Shown here: positions 54,135 through 62,227 of the stretch, in pieces
Position numbering within the stretch: the stretch's first letter is position 1
How the letters are laid out: each line of letters begins with the position of its first letter
Source of the DNA: Gemmatimonadota bacterium
GTDB taxonomy: Bacteria > Gemmatimonadota > Gemmatimonadetes > Longimicrobiales > Gaopeijiaceae
Direction of reading: 5' to 3'
Length of the DNA stretch: 64,000 nucleotides
Assembly: GCA_007125845.1 (NCBI GenBank)
Contig: SLCK01000024.1
Coordinates: 1-64,000, forward strand
Notes under the pieces: generated by a model
Seen by the model: only the letters and a program-made list of their open reading frames with translations
What the model was told of the DNA's origin: nothing
The model's database searches: none
Program-made: the position numbers and the translations under genes

Positions 54135-55568
54135 ATGAGTACGGAATCGCTGAAGGCGCAGGCTCGCCGCCATGAGCAGGAAGGGAAATGGGCGCGGGCC
54201 CTGGAACTCTACCTCCAGGTTCTGGAGGTGCGCGGCGGGGAAGACGAGACCGAGATCGGGCTCCACCACCGTGTCGGGGACCTGTATGTCCGCCTGGGCG
54301 ATCTGGACGCGGCAGAAGCGAGCTACAATCGTGCAATCGATCTCTACCTTAGAGCAGAGCTCCCGAACAACGCGGTAGCCGTGTGCCGAAAATTGATTCG
54401 CCACGCGCCCGGAAGACCGGCCCCATTTCTCCGCATGGCCAGGATTCGGGTGGAGCAGGGATTCGTGGTGGACGCTCGGGAAAGCTTTCTCACGTACGCG
54501 GAGATGCAGAAACAGCGTGGAGATTCAGACGAAGCGCTCCGGTCCCTGGCTGAGTTCGTCGAGCTCGTACCTGACGAAGTGGAGAGCCGGGTCTTGCTTG
54601 CCGAAGGATTGGTCGGGAAGGACCGCATCGAGGAAGCGGTGAAGCACCTGGTGGCTGCCCACCGAACCCTCCTGGAACGGGGCGCGAACGAACGGGCCGC
54701 CGAGGTCGCCGACCAACTCCGAGAGCTGGCCCCCGGGCAGAGCCTCGGCGAGCCGCATGCGGACGAGCAGGTTCCCGAGGCCGGTTCGGAGACGGACCCC
54801 GCTGCCGACCTTCCTCCATTGGAGAAGCTCGCGGGCTTTGAGTCCACATCCCTGGACGTTCAGGTGCCCACGGCCGATGAGGGGAACGCGGACGATGCGG
54901 GGGAGGACGCGCCTCCAAGGACGGACGCGGGTGAGCCGGCCGCCCCCGAGCCGGAGTTCGACGACGCGTTCGGCCTCGCCGAATTCTCATTGGAGCGCCC
55001 GGAGGAAGACCCTTCGGCCGATGCCTTCGAGGAGGACGACACCGAGCTTCCGCCGCTTCCCACCCTGGATCTCGATGGGGACGAGCCTGAATCGGAGCAG
55101 CCCGAACCGGACACGCCCGAGGAAGTGGAGCTCTTTGCGGAGGGGGACATCTTTCACGAGATCGACCTGGGCTCCGAAGGTAGCGCCGAGCGAGGCCCGG
55201 TTCCGGAAGACGGCGGCCCAACCCACTACGACCGTGGTAAGGCGTTTCTGGAGGCGGGTCTGCTCGACAGGGCGATCGAGGCGTTCGAACTCTCGCTCGA
55301 GGATCGCCCTCGTGACCTCGACGCCCTGGAGATGCTCGGGCAAGCCCTTCTGGAAGCGGGGGAGCCCGCTTCGGCGATCGAGGTACTCATGAGCTGTATC
55401 CACATTCCGGTGGAGGCGGAGACCGATCGGGTTGGCATCTACTATCTGCGCGGGCGCGCCCATGAGGACGTTCGGAACACCGGTGCGGCCAGGGAGTTCT
55501 ACGAAAAAGTCTCTTCTCTGGACATGAACTTCAGGGATCTGGCCGAGCGGCTTCGCTCCCTCGAGTGA
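54135..55568 (+). CDS. TPR-repeat protein with long acidic linker
   Basis: A 477-residue soluble protein. TPR units occupy about 1-215 (WARALELYLQVLEVRGG, LGDLDAAEASYNRAIDLYL, SDEALRSLAEFVELVPD). A low-complexity acidic region (about 215-365) contains DDAFGLAEFSLERPEED and EEDDTELPPLPTLDLDGD. More TPR (AFLEAGLLDRAIEAFELSLE) ends the chain. The acidic region looks disordered and could bind basic partners. The start ATG lacks a good ribosome site. Similar architecture is found at 59612. Function unknown. Confidence 0.82.
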   Translation: MSTESLKAQARRHEQEGKWARALELYLQVLEVRGGEDETEIGLHHRVGDLYVRLGDLDAAEASYNRAIDLYLRAELPNNAVAVCRKLIRHAPGRPAPFLRMARIRVEQGFVVDARESFLTYAEMQKQRGDSDEALRSLAEFVELVPDEVESRVLLAEGLVGKDRIEEAVKHLVAAHRTLLERGANERAAEVADQLRELAPGQSLGEPHADEQVPEAGSETDPAADLPPLEKLAGFESTSLDVQVPTADEGNADDAGEDAPPRTDAGEPAAPEPEFDDAFGLAEFSLERPEEDPSADAFEEDDTELPPLPTLDLDGDEPESEQPEPDTPEEVELFAEGDIFHEIDLGSEGSAERGPVPEDGGPTHYDRGKAFLEAGLLDRAIEAFELSLEDRPRDLDALEMLGQALLEAGEPASAIEVLMSCIHIPVEAETDRVGIYYLRGRAHEDVRNTGAAREFYEKVSSLDMNFRDLAERLRSLE

Positions 55569-55611
55569 CGAGCGCTGACCCGAGATCCTTCCTACGAGGG
55601 CGATCAACTCG

Positions 55612-56619
55612 ATGACCAACATCCAGTCCACACCCGTGGGTGAGTCGTCGATGCTGGCGCGGATCCAGGGACCCGTCAGGGAGCGGTTGGACGAAGTGGT
55701 GGACGAGATCCGCAGGATCGTCCTTTCGGACTTCGAAGTCCAGGAGGAAGTCAACGGATATCTGCTCAAGATGCGGGGCAAGCTCTTCCGTCCAACGCTC
55801 CTCCTGCTCGCCGACGCCGCAGGGGGCCGACCGCACCCGGATGCGGTGTCTCTCGCGGCCGTCGTGGAGCTGGTCCACCTGGCCACGCTGGTCCACGACG
55901 ATGCTGTGGACCACTCGGTGCTGCGGCGTGGCCTTCCCACCGTAAACCACCTCTGGAACCACAAGGTGGCGATCATCACCGGGGATTTCCTCTACTCGCG
56001 TTCGGTGATGGAGCTCGCTCGGCTGGGACGGATGGAGGCGATCGAAGCCCTGGCCGTTGCCTCGAATCGGATGAGCGTAGGCGAGCTTCGGCAACTCTTG
56101 GCATATGATGCGTTGGATTTCACCGAAGAGGGATACTACCAGCTCATTTCGAGCAAGACGGCCTCGCTCATGGCTGCCGCGTCCGAGATGGGAGCTCTGA
56201 CCGGGCTGAGCGAAGATCGAGAAGCGTTCCGCCGCTTCGGTCAGGCCCTCGGAATGGCCTTCCAGATCGCGGACGATCTCCTCGACTACGAGGGAAGTGA
56301 GGAGACAACCGGAAAGCCGGTCGGTCACGATCTGCGGGAGCGGAAAGTGACCCTCCCGCTCGTCGAGGCGCTTCGGCGGGTGTCGACTGCGGACCGGAAT
56401 CGGATCCGGGAATTCTTCACGCGCATCGACCCGACGGGTGACGAGATCGAGGAGATCGTCACGGTTGTGAAGAATGCGGGCGGGCTCGAATATGCCCGCG
56501 ACAAGGCACGCAGCTTCGCACAAGAAGCTGAGATGGCGCTCGAAGAGGTTCGTTTGGAGGGCGAAGCCATGGACGCGCTCCGGTCCGCGATCACGTACGC
56601 CGTCGAGAGGAATCGATGA
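55612..56619 (+). CDS. polyprenyl diphosphate synthase
   Basis: A 335-residue trans-prenyltransferase. The first Asp-rich motif is DDAVDHS (about 96-102) and the second DDLLDYEG (about 221-228). Both bind Mg2+ and the allylic diphosphate. GKLFRPTLLLLA and KTASLMAAASEMGAL fit long-chain (octaprenyl/heptaprenyl) synthases. The two residues before the first motif are small/hydrophobic (LVHDD), so a long product is likely, for example the menaquinone side chain. It follows the TPR gene by 43 nt. Confidence 0.9.
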   Translation: MTNIQSTPVGESSMLARIQGPVRERLDEVVDEIRRIVLSDFEVQEEVNGYLLKMRGKLFRPTLLLLADAAGGRPHPDAVSLAAVVELVHLATLVHDDAVDHSVLRRGLPTVNHLWNHKVAIITGDFLYSRSVMELARLGRMEAIEALAVASNRMSVGELRQLLAYDALDFTEEGYYQLISSKTASLMAAASEMGALTGLSEDREAFRRFGQALGMAFQIADDLLDYEGSEETTGKPVGHDLRERKVTLPLVEALRRVSTADRNRIREFFTRIDPTGDEIEEIVTVVKNAGGLEYARDKARSFAQEAEMALEEVRLEGEAMDALRSAITYAVERNR

Positions 56620-56725
56620 CCGGGAAAATCGAGAGTGGGCCGAAGGGGTTCGTCAGTCGGGCCTACGTAGGTTACATTCATCAAGAGGACTTGCGGGGCT
56701 ATGGGAAGGTGGGAGGACTCCCGAG

Positions 56726-57010
56726 GTGAGCAGGTATTCGGACCGACACTCCAGGAGAGCCGGCCGCGTCGTGTGGACCCTGGTCGGTGGACTGCTCCTC
56801 GGAGGGCTTCTCACCAGGCTGTCCGAGCTTTTCATGCCGGAGAGCGCGGCTCGCGAGTTCCTCATCACCTCGGTGGCCGCTTCTATCGGTCCGCTTCGCT
56901 TGGATCTGGTCGCCGTGGCCGTCACTGTTGGACCTCTGGTCCTGACCCTGAACGTCCTGACCCTGGTGGGAGTCGGGTTGGTCGCCCTGGTGGCCCGGTC
57001 GTGGATCTGA
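56726..57010 (+). CDS. small membrane protein of the DUF4321 type
   Basis: A 94-residue protein with two membrane segments (VVWTLVGGLLLGGLL and LVAVAVTVGPLVLTLNVLTL). It ends in LVGVGLVALVARSWI. SIGPLRLDLVAVAVTVGPLV resembles the LDLxxLTLTFGxxLxLN stretch of DUF4321 proteins. It starts at GTG 56726, 9 nt after GGGAGG (56711-56716). The frame is open upstream to 56474 but overlaps the synthase gene. Function unknown. Confidence 0.72.
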   Translation: MSRYSDRHSRRAGRVVWTLVGGLLLGGLLTRLSELFMPESAAREFLITSVAASIGPLRLDLVAVAVTVGPLVLTLNVLTLVGVGLVALVARSWI

Positions 57011-57038
57011 TCCCGGTGACGAAGGCAAACGAGAACCT

Positions 57039-57350
57039 ATGCCCGCCATGGGAGGGTTGAGCGCGATGTTCGGTGGAGTCGGAATGTGGGAAATCATCCT
57101 GGTGTTCATGGTCGTCCTCCTCCTCTTCGGGGCCAAGCGGCTACCCGAGATCGGCTCGTCGCTCGGGAAGGGGATCCGGGAGTTCAAGAGCTCCATCCGG
57201 GAGATCGAAGGGGAGCTTACGCTTCCGGATGAGAAGAAGGCCGTGAAGCCGAAATCTCAGGCGGCCTCCTCCGATCCTTCCCCGCCTTCGGAGAAGGACT
57301 CCGAAGACGAGAGCAACGGCGAGCCGCGCCGCCTCACTACGAGCCAGTGA
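57039..57350 (+). CDS. tatA: Sec-independent translocase protein TatA/E
   Basis: A 103-residue protein. MWEIILVFMVVLLLFGAKRL is the membrane helix followed by the FGxxxLP hinge (FGAKRLPEIG). The amphipathic helix SSLGKGIREFKSSIREIEGE comes next. A short low-complexity tail ends the chain. It is the pore-forming partner of TatC (at 49988) for folded proteins. The exported PIG-L deacetylase is a possible substrate. Confidence 0.95.
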   Translation: MPAMGGLSAMFGGVGMWEIILVFMVVLLLFGAKRLPEIGSSLGKGIREFKSSIREIEGELTLPDEKKAVKPKSQAASSDPSPPSEKDSEDESNGEPRRLTTSQ

Positions 57351-57437
57351 TTCCACGGGCTGGGAGCTTTGCTTTCAGCGCCGGGAGAGTAGGGAGTAGG
57401 TAGGCGTAGTACCGTAGCGAGATGTATGCGAGACGAA

Positions 57438-57487
57438 CGACGAGGGGCCCCGCAACCGGAGTGAACCGGCTGCGGGGCCCCTCGTCG
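57438..57487. terminator. 17-bp perfect hairpin, bidirectional terminator between tatA and ppiD
   Basis: CGACGAGGGGCCCCGCA (57438-57454) and its exact reverse complement (57471-57487) enclose a 16-nt loop that can form an inner CCGG/CCGG stem. It lies 88 nt after the tatA stop and 29 nt after the ppiD stop on the other strand, so it can serve both. T-tracts are absent on both sides. It is by far the strongest inverted repeat seen here. Confidence 0.7.
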
Positions 57488-57515
57488 CGTCCGTTGGTCT
57501 GGACGTACTCCCGGG

Positions 57516-59366
57516 TCAGAACGCGAGCGGAATCTGCGGCTGGTCCTCCTGCTCGTCCAGGGCCCGGAAGTACTCCGCCCGGCCGTCCACGATGCGGGTC
57601 GTCTCGCGGAGTCCTTCAATCCATTTTTCGAGCCGGTCCTGCTGGATCTGACCGGTTACCTGTGCCCGCTGGATCTCCTTCTGGGTCTCCCACTCTTCGC
57701 GATCGGGCTCAATCCTGCGATCGACCCTGAGCAGCACCACGCGGTTGTCACTCGCGATCGGACCGCCGATCGAACCCTCTGCTGTGCCGAAAGCCGTGCC
57801 GATCGCCGTGCTGGATTGCCCGAGTCCAGGAACGAACTCCCCGCGTGTGAAGGGACCCGCGGACTGCACTTCGCCTCCCACCGTTTCGGCCAGTTCCTCG
57901 AACGACGCTCCGGACCGGAGCTCGCTCGCCCACTCCCGGGCCTGCTCGCTCGCCTGCTCGATCTTGTACCGGGCGCGGAGGGTCGCCTCGATCTCCTCCG
58001 CCACATCGTCCACGCCGAGATACGCGGCGGGGTATTCACGCAGGACTTCGAGAATGTAGAAGGCGTCGGGATTTTCGAAGAGGGGGCTCACGGACTCCCC
58101 GCTCTCCCTCTCCTCAAAGATCCAGGCGCGCCCTTCCTCCGCAAAGCCCACTCCAGCCAGGATGGGGAAGTCCTGGGAGATCTCTCCCTCCATCACCGTC
58201 AGTCCAAAGAACTCGGCCGCATCCTCGAGAGGCTGTTCGGTCGCGATCGTCTCCAGTGAGTCTGCTCGAGTCAGGAGCCGGATCTCCGAGGTCGAGCTGC
58301 GGCTGATCGGAAGCAGCACCTGGCGGAGCTCGACCACCCCTTCATCCTCATCTCGAGTGAGAACTTCAATCAGGTGGTAGCCTTGCTCGGTCTCGATCGG
58401 CTCGCTCACGCTGCCGAGCGGGAGGGTGAAGGCTGCTTCTGCGACCGGAGGGGGCAGGTCGTCCCGGGAAACCGGGCCGATCTCACCCCCGTCCAGCGAG
58501 GACTCCTGGTCCACGCTCTCCCTTAGTGCAATCTCGGCGAAGTCGCCCTCATCGAGGATCTCGGCGCGAATCTGCTCGGCGCGCTCGCGGGCCGCAATGG
58601 AGTCGGCCTCAGCGGGGGCCTGGTCCAGGTAGAGGTACCGGACGGTCGCCCGGGCGGGAACCCGGAATTCCTCGCGATTCTCCTCGTAGTAGCGTTCGAT
58701 CTCCCCTCTCGTCACCTCTACCTCCGAGTCCGAGACGAGACCGTCTGGATCGATCGCCAGAATGGTCACTTCGACCTGTTCGTGCTCTTGCCGCCACCTT
58801 TCCCACAACTCGCGGTCCGATACGTAGATGCCTGCCATCACCTGCCGGGCGAGCTTCTCCCGGGGCAGGATGTCGCGGTAGTACATCTCCAGCTCCTGCA
58901 GGAACCGGGGGTCGGTCTGCGAGGTCTGACTCAGCCACTGCTGATATCTCTCCAGATCGAACTGGCCGTTGGTCTGGAACGCGGGGTCGCTCGCGAGCGC
59001 CGGTGGAGGCGAAAAGCGGGCAGCCTGGCGGATTTCTTCGTCCGAGACCCGAATCCCCCGGCGGTTCAGCTCCTGTTGGATCAGGATCTGGTTCACCACC
59101 TCATCCCAGGCCATGTCCTCGATCTCGCGGTCCTGCTGCGAGGAGATCGGCTGATTCTGAGATTCCTGGATCTGGTTGTAGAGGTTCCGGTAGACGGTCT
59201 GATACTGCTGCACGGGAACCGCCGTCCGGCCAACGCGGCCCAGATCTCCTCCGGCGGTCTGCCCGCTCATGTCCATTCCCCACTCGAAGACCATCAGCGC
59301 CACAAATGCGATGGCGGTGACGAGCATGATGATCTTGGTATTCTGTCGCATCTGCCGCATCAGCAT
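57516..59366 (-). CDS. SurA/PpiD-type peptidyl-prolyl cis-trans isomerase
   Basis: A 616-residue membrane-anchored chaperone. The N-terminus MLMRQMRQNTKIIMLVTAIA gives a single membrane anchor, with the SurA_N-like chaperone part at about 35-200. A parvulin domain (about 230-350) shows EGDFAEIALRESVDQESSLD and PLGSVSEPIETEQGYHLIEV, the usual end of PpiC domains. The second half is a less conserved PpiC-like/coil region. It folds outer-membrane or secreted proteins. ATG 59366 has AAGGAG 8 nt upstream; a GTG at 59375 is the longer alternative. Confidence 0.9.
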   Translation of the reverse strand: MLMRQMRQNTKIIMLVTAIAFVALMVFEWGMDMSGQTAGGDLGRVGRTAVPVQQYQTVYRNLYNQIQESQNQPISSQQDREIEDMAWDEVVNQILIQQELNRRGIRVSDEEIRQAARFSPPPALASDPAFQTNGQFDLERYQQWLSQTSQTDPRFLQELEMYYRDILPREKLARQVMAGIYVSDRELWERWRQEHEQVEVTILAIDPDGLVSDSEVEVTRGEIERYYEENREEFRVPARATVRYLYLDQAPAEADSIAARERAEQIRAEILDEGDFAEIALRESVDQESSLDGGEIGPVSRDDLPPPVAEAAFTLPLGSVSEPIETEQGYHLIEVLTRDEDEGVVELRQVLLPISRSSTSEIRLLTRADSLETIATEQPLEDAAEFFGLTVMEGEISQDFPILAGVGFAEEGRAWIFEERESGESVSPLFENPDAFYILEVLREYPAAYLGVDDVAEEIEATLRARYKIEQASEQAREWASELRSGASFEELAETVGGEVQSAGPFTRGEFVPGLGQSSTAIGTAFGTAEGSIGGPIASDNRVVLLRVDRRIEPDREEWETQKEIQRAQVTGQIQQDRLEKWIEGLRETTRIVDGRAEYFRALDEQEDQPQIPLAF

Positions 59367-59505
59367 ACGGCACACTCCTTGGAGCAGGTATCATGGAACA
59401 AGGTCCAGGTGGGATCCGGAAGGGTGGAAGCTAACCGGACGGGAAAGGTCGCTCAACACTGCCGCGCGGTGCTGCGACGCAACAACCGCGCAAGGTCTCG
59501 GCGCG

Positions 59506-59535
59506 TTGACACTCTTTCCAACCGTCCCCTATCTT
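59506..59535 (+). promoter_or_regulatory. candidate sigma70-type promoter of the TPR-aroQ-efp-accBC cluster
   Basis: TTGACA (59506-59511, 6/6), 18-nt spacer and TATCTT (59530-59535, 4/6). It lies in the 245-bp divergent gap with ppiD and leaves a leader of about 70 nt. It is the best -35 in the window. Confidence 0.55.
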
Positions 59536-59611
59536 CACGGAATCGTCCTTTCCCACCGCACATTCCGGGATCACACGCTTTTTCATACCAACTCCGCGAT
59601 GGAGGGATCCA

Positions 59612-60697
59612 GTGGCCAAGCCTGTTGACCGGGAGATCCGTGCCCTCAGGGCTCTCTTCTGGTCATCACGCGACCCCGATGGCCGGGCATTCGCTCCGCT
59701 GGCGGACGCCTACCGGCGGAAGGGCGAGTTGGGGGAGGCCGAGTCGCTCATCGAGGACGGCCTCGGACGGCTTCCCGAATTCAGCACCGGGTACCTGGTC
59801 GCGTCCCGGGTCGCCCGGGACCGAGGGGATGCAGGGGCCGCTCGTGGGCACCTCGACCGGTTGATCGGTTTGGATCCAGGAAATGTCGTCGCCCTCCTCG
59901 AACGAGCCGAGTTGGCCATCCTGGAGGGGAGCCGGGACCTGGCGCTCTCGGACTCCAGGGCGGTCCTCGATCTCGAACCGGGCAACCACACAGCCGCTGA
60001 GCTTCTGGCTTCGCTCGAGGAGACCGACGTGTCCGGGGGCGGAGCGCCCGGGGACTGGGACGAGGGGCCCGCCATCGAGGCCGACGGCGATTGGGAGGAA
60101 GTGAGGGGCCTTCACACGCGTACCATGGCCGAGCTCTACGTCAAGCAGGGCTTGCTTTCCCGGGCGATCGGAGTGTACGAGCGCCTGGCCGAAGTGGCGC
60201 CCCACGACCGTGAGGTCGTCGCGCGGCTCGAGGAGCTGCGAGCCCAGAGGAGGGAAGGGCCGACGTCGGAGTCCCCTCCGTCGCCTCCGCTCCTTCAGGA
60301 GGGGCCGGAGCCGCGCAGCGAGCCGGCGGGACGGAAGGAAACGTCCCCGCCGGGGCTGGAGGAACCGCCGACTGATGTGGATGTCCAGGGTCACGACCCG
60401 CAGTGGGAGGAAGAGCGGATGCATGAAGAATCGGCCAGTTCCGCGCCCGGGCCGGAGAATTCCGACGAGATCGCAGCGGATTCCACCCCTGCATCGCCGC
60501 CGGCGCAGGGCCGGACGTCCGTCAGACCGATTTCGAAGTACTTCGAGGAGCTCCTGGCCTGGGTGCCCGGAGCGGTGGCGGACGAGGCTCGCGCGCCGGA
60601 GGCGGGCGCTCCGGACTCTCCCGACGAGCTCGGGGGCGAGGAGTCAGGGGACGACTTCAGGGACTTCGAGGCTTGGTTGGATGAGTTGAAGACATGA
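59612..60697 (+). CDS. TPR-repeat protein with proline/acidic-rich C-terminus
   Basis: A 361-residue soluble protein. TPR motifs are at about 15-140 (FAPLADAYRRKGELGEAESL, GNVVALLERAELAILEGSRD) and 170-205 (ELYVKQGLLSRAIGVYERLA). The C-terminal 150 residues are rich in Pro, Glu and Ser and look disordered, ending in SGDDFRDFEAWLDELK. It starts at GTG 59612 with GGAGG 6-7 nt upstream, so translation is normal. It overlaps aroQ by 4 nt (ATGA). Same architecture as the protein at 54135. Function unknown. Confidence 0.82.
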   Translation: MAKPVDREIRALRALFWSSRDPDGRAFAPLADAYRRKGELGEAESLIEDGLGRLPEFSTGYLVASRVARDRGDAGAARGHLDRLIGLDPGNVVALLERAELAILEGSRDLALSDSRAVLDLEPGNHTAAELLASLEETDVSGGGAPGDWDEGPAIEADGDWEEVRGLHTRTMAELYVKQGLLSRAIGVYERLAEVAPHDREVVARLEELRAQRREGPTSESPPSPPLLQEGPEPRSEPAGRKETSPPGLEEPPTDVDVQGHDPQWEEERMHEESASSAPGPENSDEIAADSTPASPPAQGRTSVRPISKYFEELLAWVPGAVADEARAPEAGAPDSPDELGGEESGDDFRDFEAWLDELKT

Positions 60698-61131
60698 GGA
60701 TTGCCGTGATCGATGGACCGAACCTCCGGCTCCTGGGCCGGCGGGAGCCCGAAGTCTACGGGTCACACACGCTCGAGGACGTGCGTGAGTCGCTCGATGC
60801 CCTCGCAGCCGAGCTCCGGGTGGAGCTGGAAACCTACCAATCGAACCACGAAGGGGAGATCCTGGACTTTCTCGAGGAGGCCGCGACGAGGGTGGACGGC
60901 TTCCTCGTGAATCCCGGGGGTCTCACGCATACCTCTGTCGTGCTCCGGGACGCGCTGGTGGGGGTCGACCGACCGTTCGTGGAGGTACATATTTCGAACA
61001 CCGCCTCGCGGGAAGCCTTCCGAGCCCACTCCTACCTTTCCCCCGTTGCTGCGGGGGTGGTTTTTGGATTCGGGGTACAGGGCTATCTTCTTGGCCTTCG
61101 AGGGTTGGTGCATCGGCTCTCCGGATCCTGA
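60694..61131 (+). CDS. aroQ: type II 3-dehydroquinate dehydratase
   Basis: A 145-residue dodecameric enzyme of the shikimate pathway. DGPNLRLLGRREPEVYG holds the flexible loop with the catalytic Arg and Tyr. QSNHEGEILDFL, NPGGLTHTSVVLRDAL and FVEVHISN are the other conserved stretches. The second Asn of GPNLNLLG is Arg here, a mild variation. ATGA overlaps the preceding TPR stop. Confidence 0.96.
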   Translation: MRIAVIDGPNLRLLGRREPEVYGSHTLEDVRESLDALAAELRVELETYQSNHEGEILDFLEEAATRVDGFLVNPGGLTHTSVVLRDALVGVDRPFVEVHISNTASREAFRAHSYLSPVAAGVVFGFGVQGYLLGLRGLVHRLSGS

Positions 61132-61160
61132 ACCGCGCACTGGAATCACGCCGAAAGCCT

Positions 61161-61724
61161 ATGGCAACCACAGCGGACTTCCGAAACGGAATGGTCCTCG
61201 ACATTGATGGGGAGCTCTGGACCCTCATCTACTTTCAGCATGTGAAGCCCGGAAAGGGTGGGGCCTTCGTGCGGACGAAGCTCAAGAATGTCCTGGGTGG
61301 CCAGGTCCTGGAAAAGACCTTCCGAGCGGGTGAGAAGGTGAAGGACGTCCGTCTTCTCCGGCGGCCCGTCAATTACAGCTACACAGATGGGGAGCTTTTC
61401 CACTTCATGGACAAGGAGACTTTCGAGATGATCCCCATCTCGGGCGACCTCATCGGGTCGGATCAGCTCCAGTACCTCAAGGAGAACATGGAGTGCGAAG
61501 GACTGGTCCACGACGATCGCGTGATTTCGGTGGAGCTCCCCCCATTCGTAGAATTGGAGGTGACCCAGACCGATCCCGGCCTCAAGGGGGACACCGCTCA
61601 GGGAGGCAGCAAGCCGGCCACTCTCGAGACGGGGGCGGTGATTCAGGTGCCCCTCTTTGTCGAGGAAGGGGACGTGGTGCGGGTGGATCGCCGGGAGGAC
61701 AAATACCTGGAGAGAGTCAAATGA
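61161..61724 (+). CDS. efp: translation elongation factor P
   Basis: A 187-residue factor that rescues ribosomes stalled at polyproline. KPGKGGAFVRTKLKN gives the tip loop with Lys32, so modification would be of the lysine type. The C-terminal OB domains follow (KGDTAQGGSKPATLETGAVI and VDRREDKYLERVK). Polyproline-rich TolA and LptD in this window are probable clients. The stop overlaps accB (ATGA). Confidence 0.97.
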   Translation: MATTADFRNGMVLDIDGELWTLIYFQHVKPGKGGAFVRTKLKNVLGGQVLEKTFRAGEKVKDVRLLRRPVNYSYTDGELFHFMDKETFEMIPISGDLIGSDQLQYLKENMECEGLVHDDRVISVELPPFVELEVTQTDPGLKGDTAQGGSKPATLETGAVIQVPLFVEEGDVVRVDRREDKYLERVK

Positions 61725-62215
61725 TCGATCTCGAGTTCGTCCAGGAGTTGATCCGGACCGTGGATGGGAGCGGGATCGACCATGTTGAAATCGAGCGGGG
61801 TGGAACCCGGATCCGGGTTTGCAAGACCCCCCCGGCCAACTCAGGGCAGGTTCCGGCCTCCGCGCATTCTCCGGAGTCGGTCTCCCTTCCCGCTTCGACT
61901 CCACCGGCGAATCCGGGCGATTCGGCGGGGCTCGTCCCCACCACCGAAGAGGATGCACCCGCGGCGACGGATCACCTCGTGGAGATCACTTCGCCCATGG
62001 TCGGTACCTTCTACCGTGCACCGTCTCCGAGCGCCGACGCGTTCGTCGAGGTCGGCCAGCGAGTCTCCACTGGGGATGTGCTGTGCATCATCGAGGCGAT
62101 GAAGCTCATGAACGAGCTCGAATCCGACCGCGACGGCGTGCTTCGGGAGGTCTGCGTGGAGGACGGCGAACCCGTGGAATACGGTCAGGTCCTTTTCCGC
62201 GTCGAGCCCGGGTGA
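61721..62215 (+). CDS. accB: biotin carboxyl carrier protein of acetyl-CoA carboxylase
   Basis: A 164-residue protein. The C-terminal biotinyl domain (about 87-164) contains IIEAMKLMNE with the biotinylated Lys128. A Pro/Ala/Ser linker (about 37-80) links it to an N-terminal helix (IDLEFVQELIRTVDGSGI) used in the complex. It carries CO2 for malonyl-CoA synthesis. It overlaps efp and precedes accC by 12 nt. Confidence 0.97.
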   Translation: MIDLEFVQELIRTVDGSGIDHVEIERGGTRIRVCKTPPANSGQVPASAHSPESVSLPASTPPANPGDSAGLVPTTEEDAPAATDHLVEITSPMVGTFYRAPSPSADAFVEVGQRVSTGDVLCIIEAMKLMNELESDRDGVLREVCVEDGEPVEYGQVLFRVEPG

Positions 62216-62227
62216 GGGATAGCGCCG

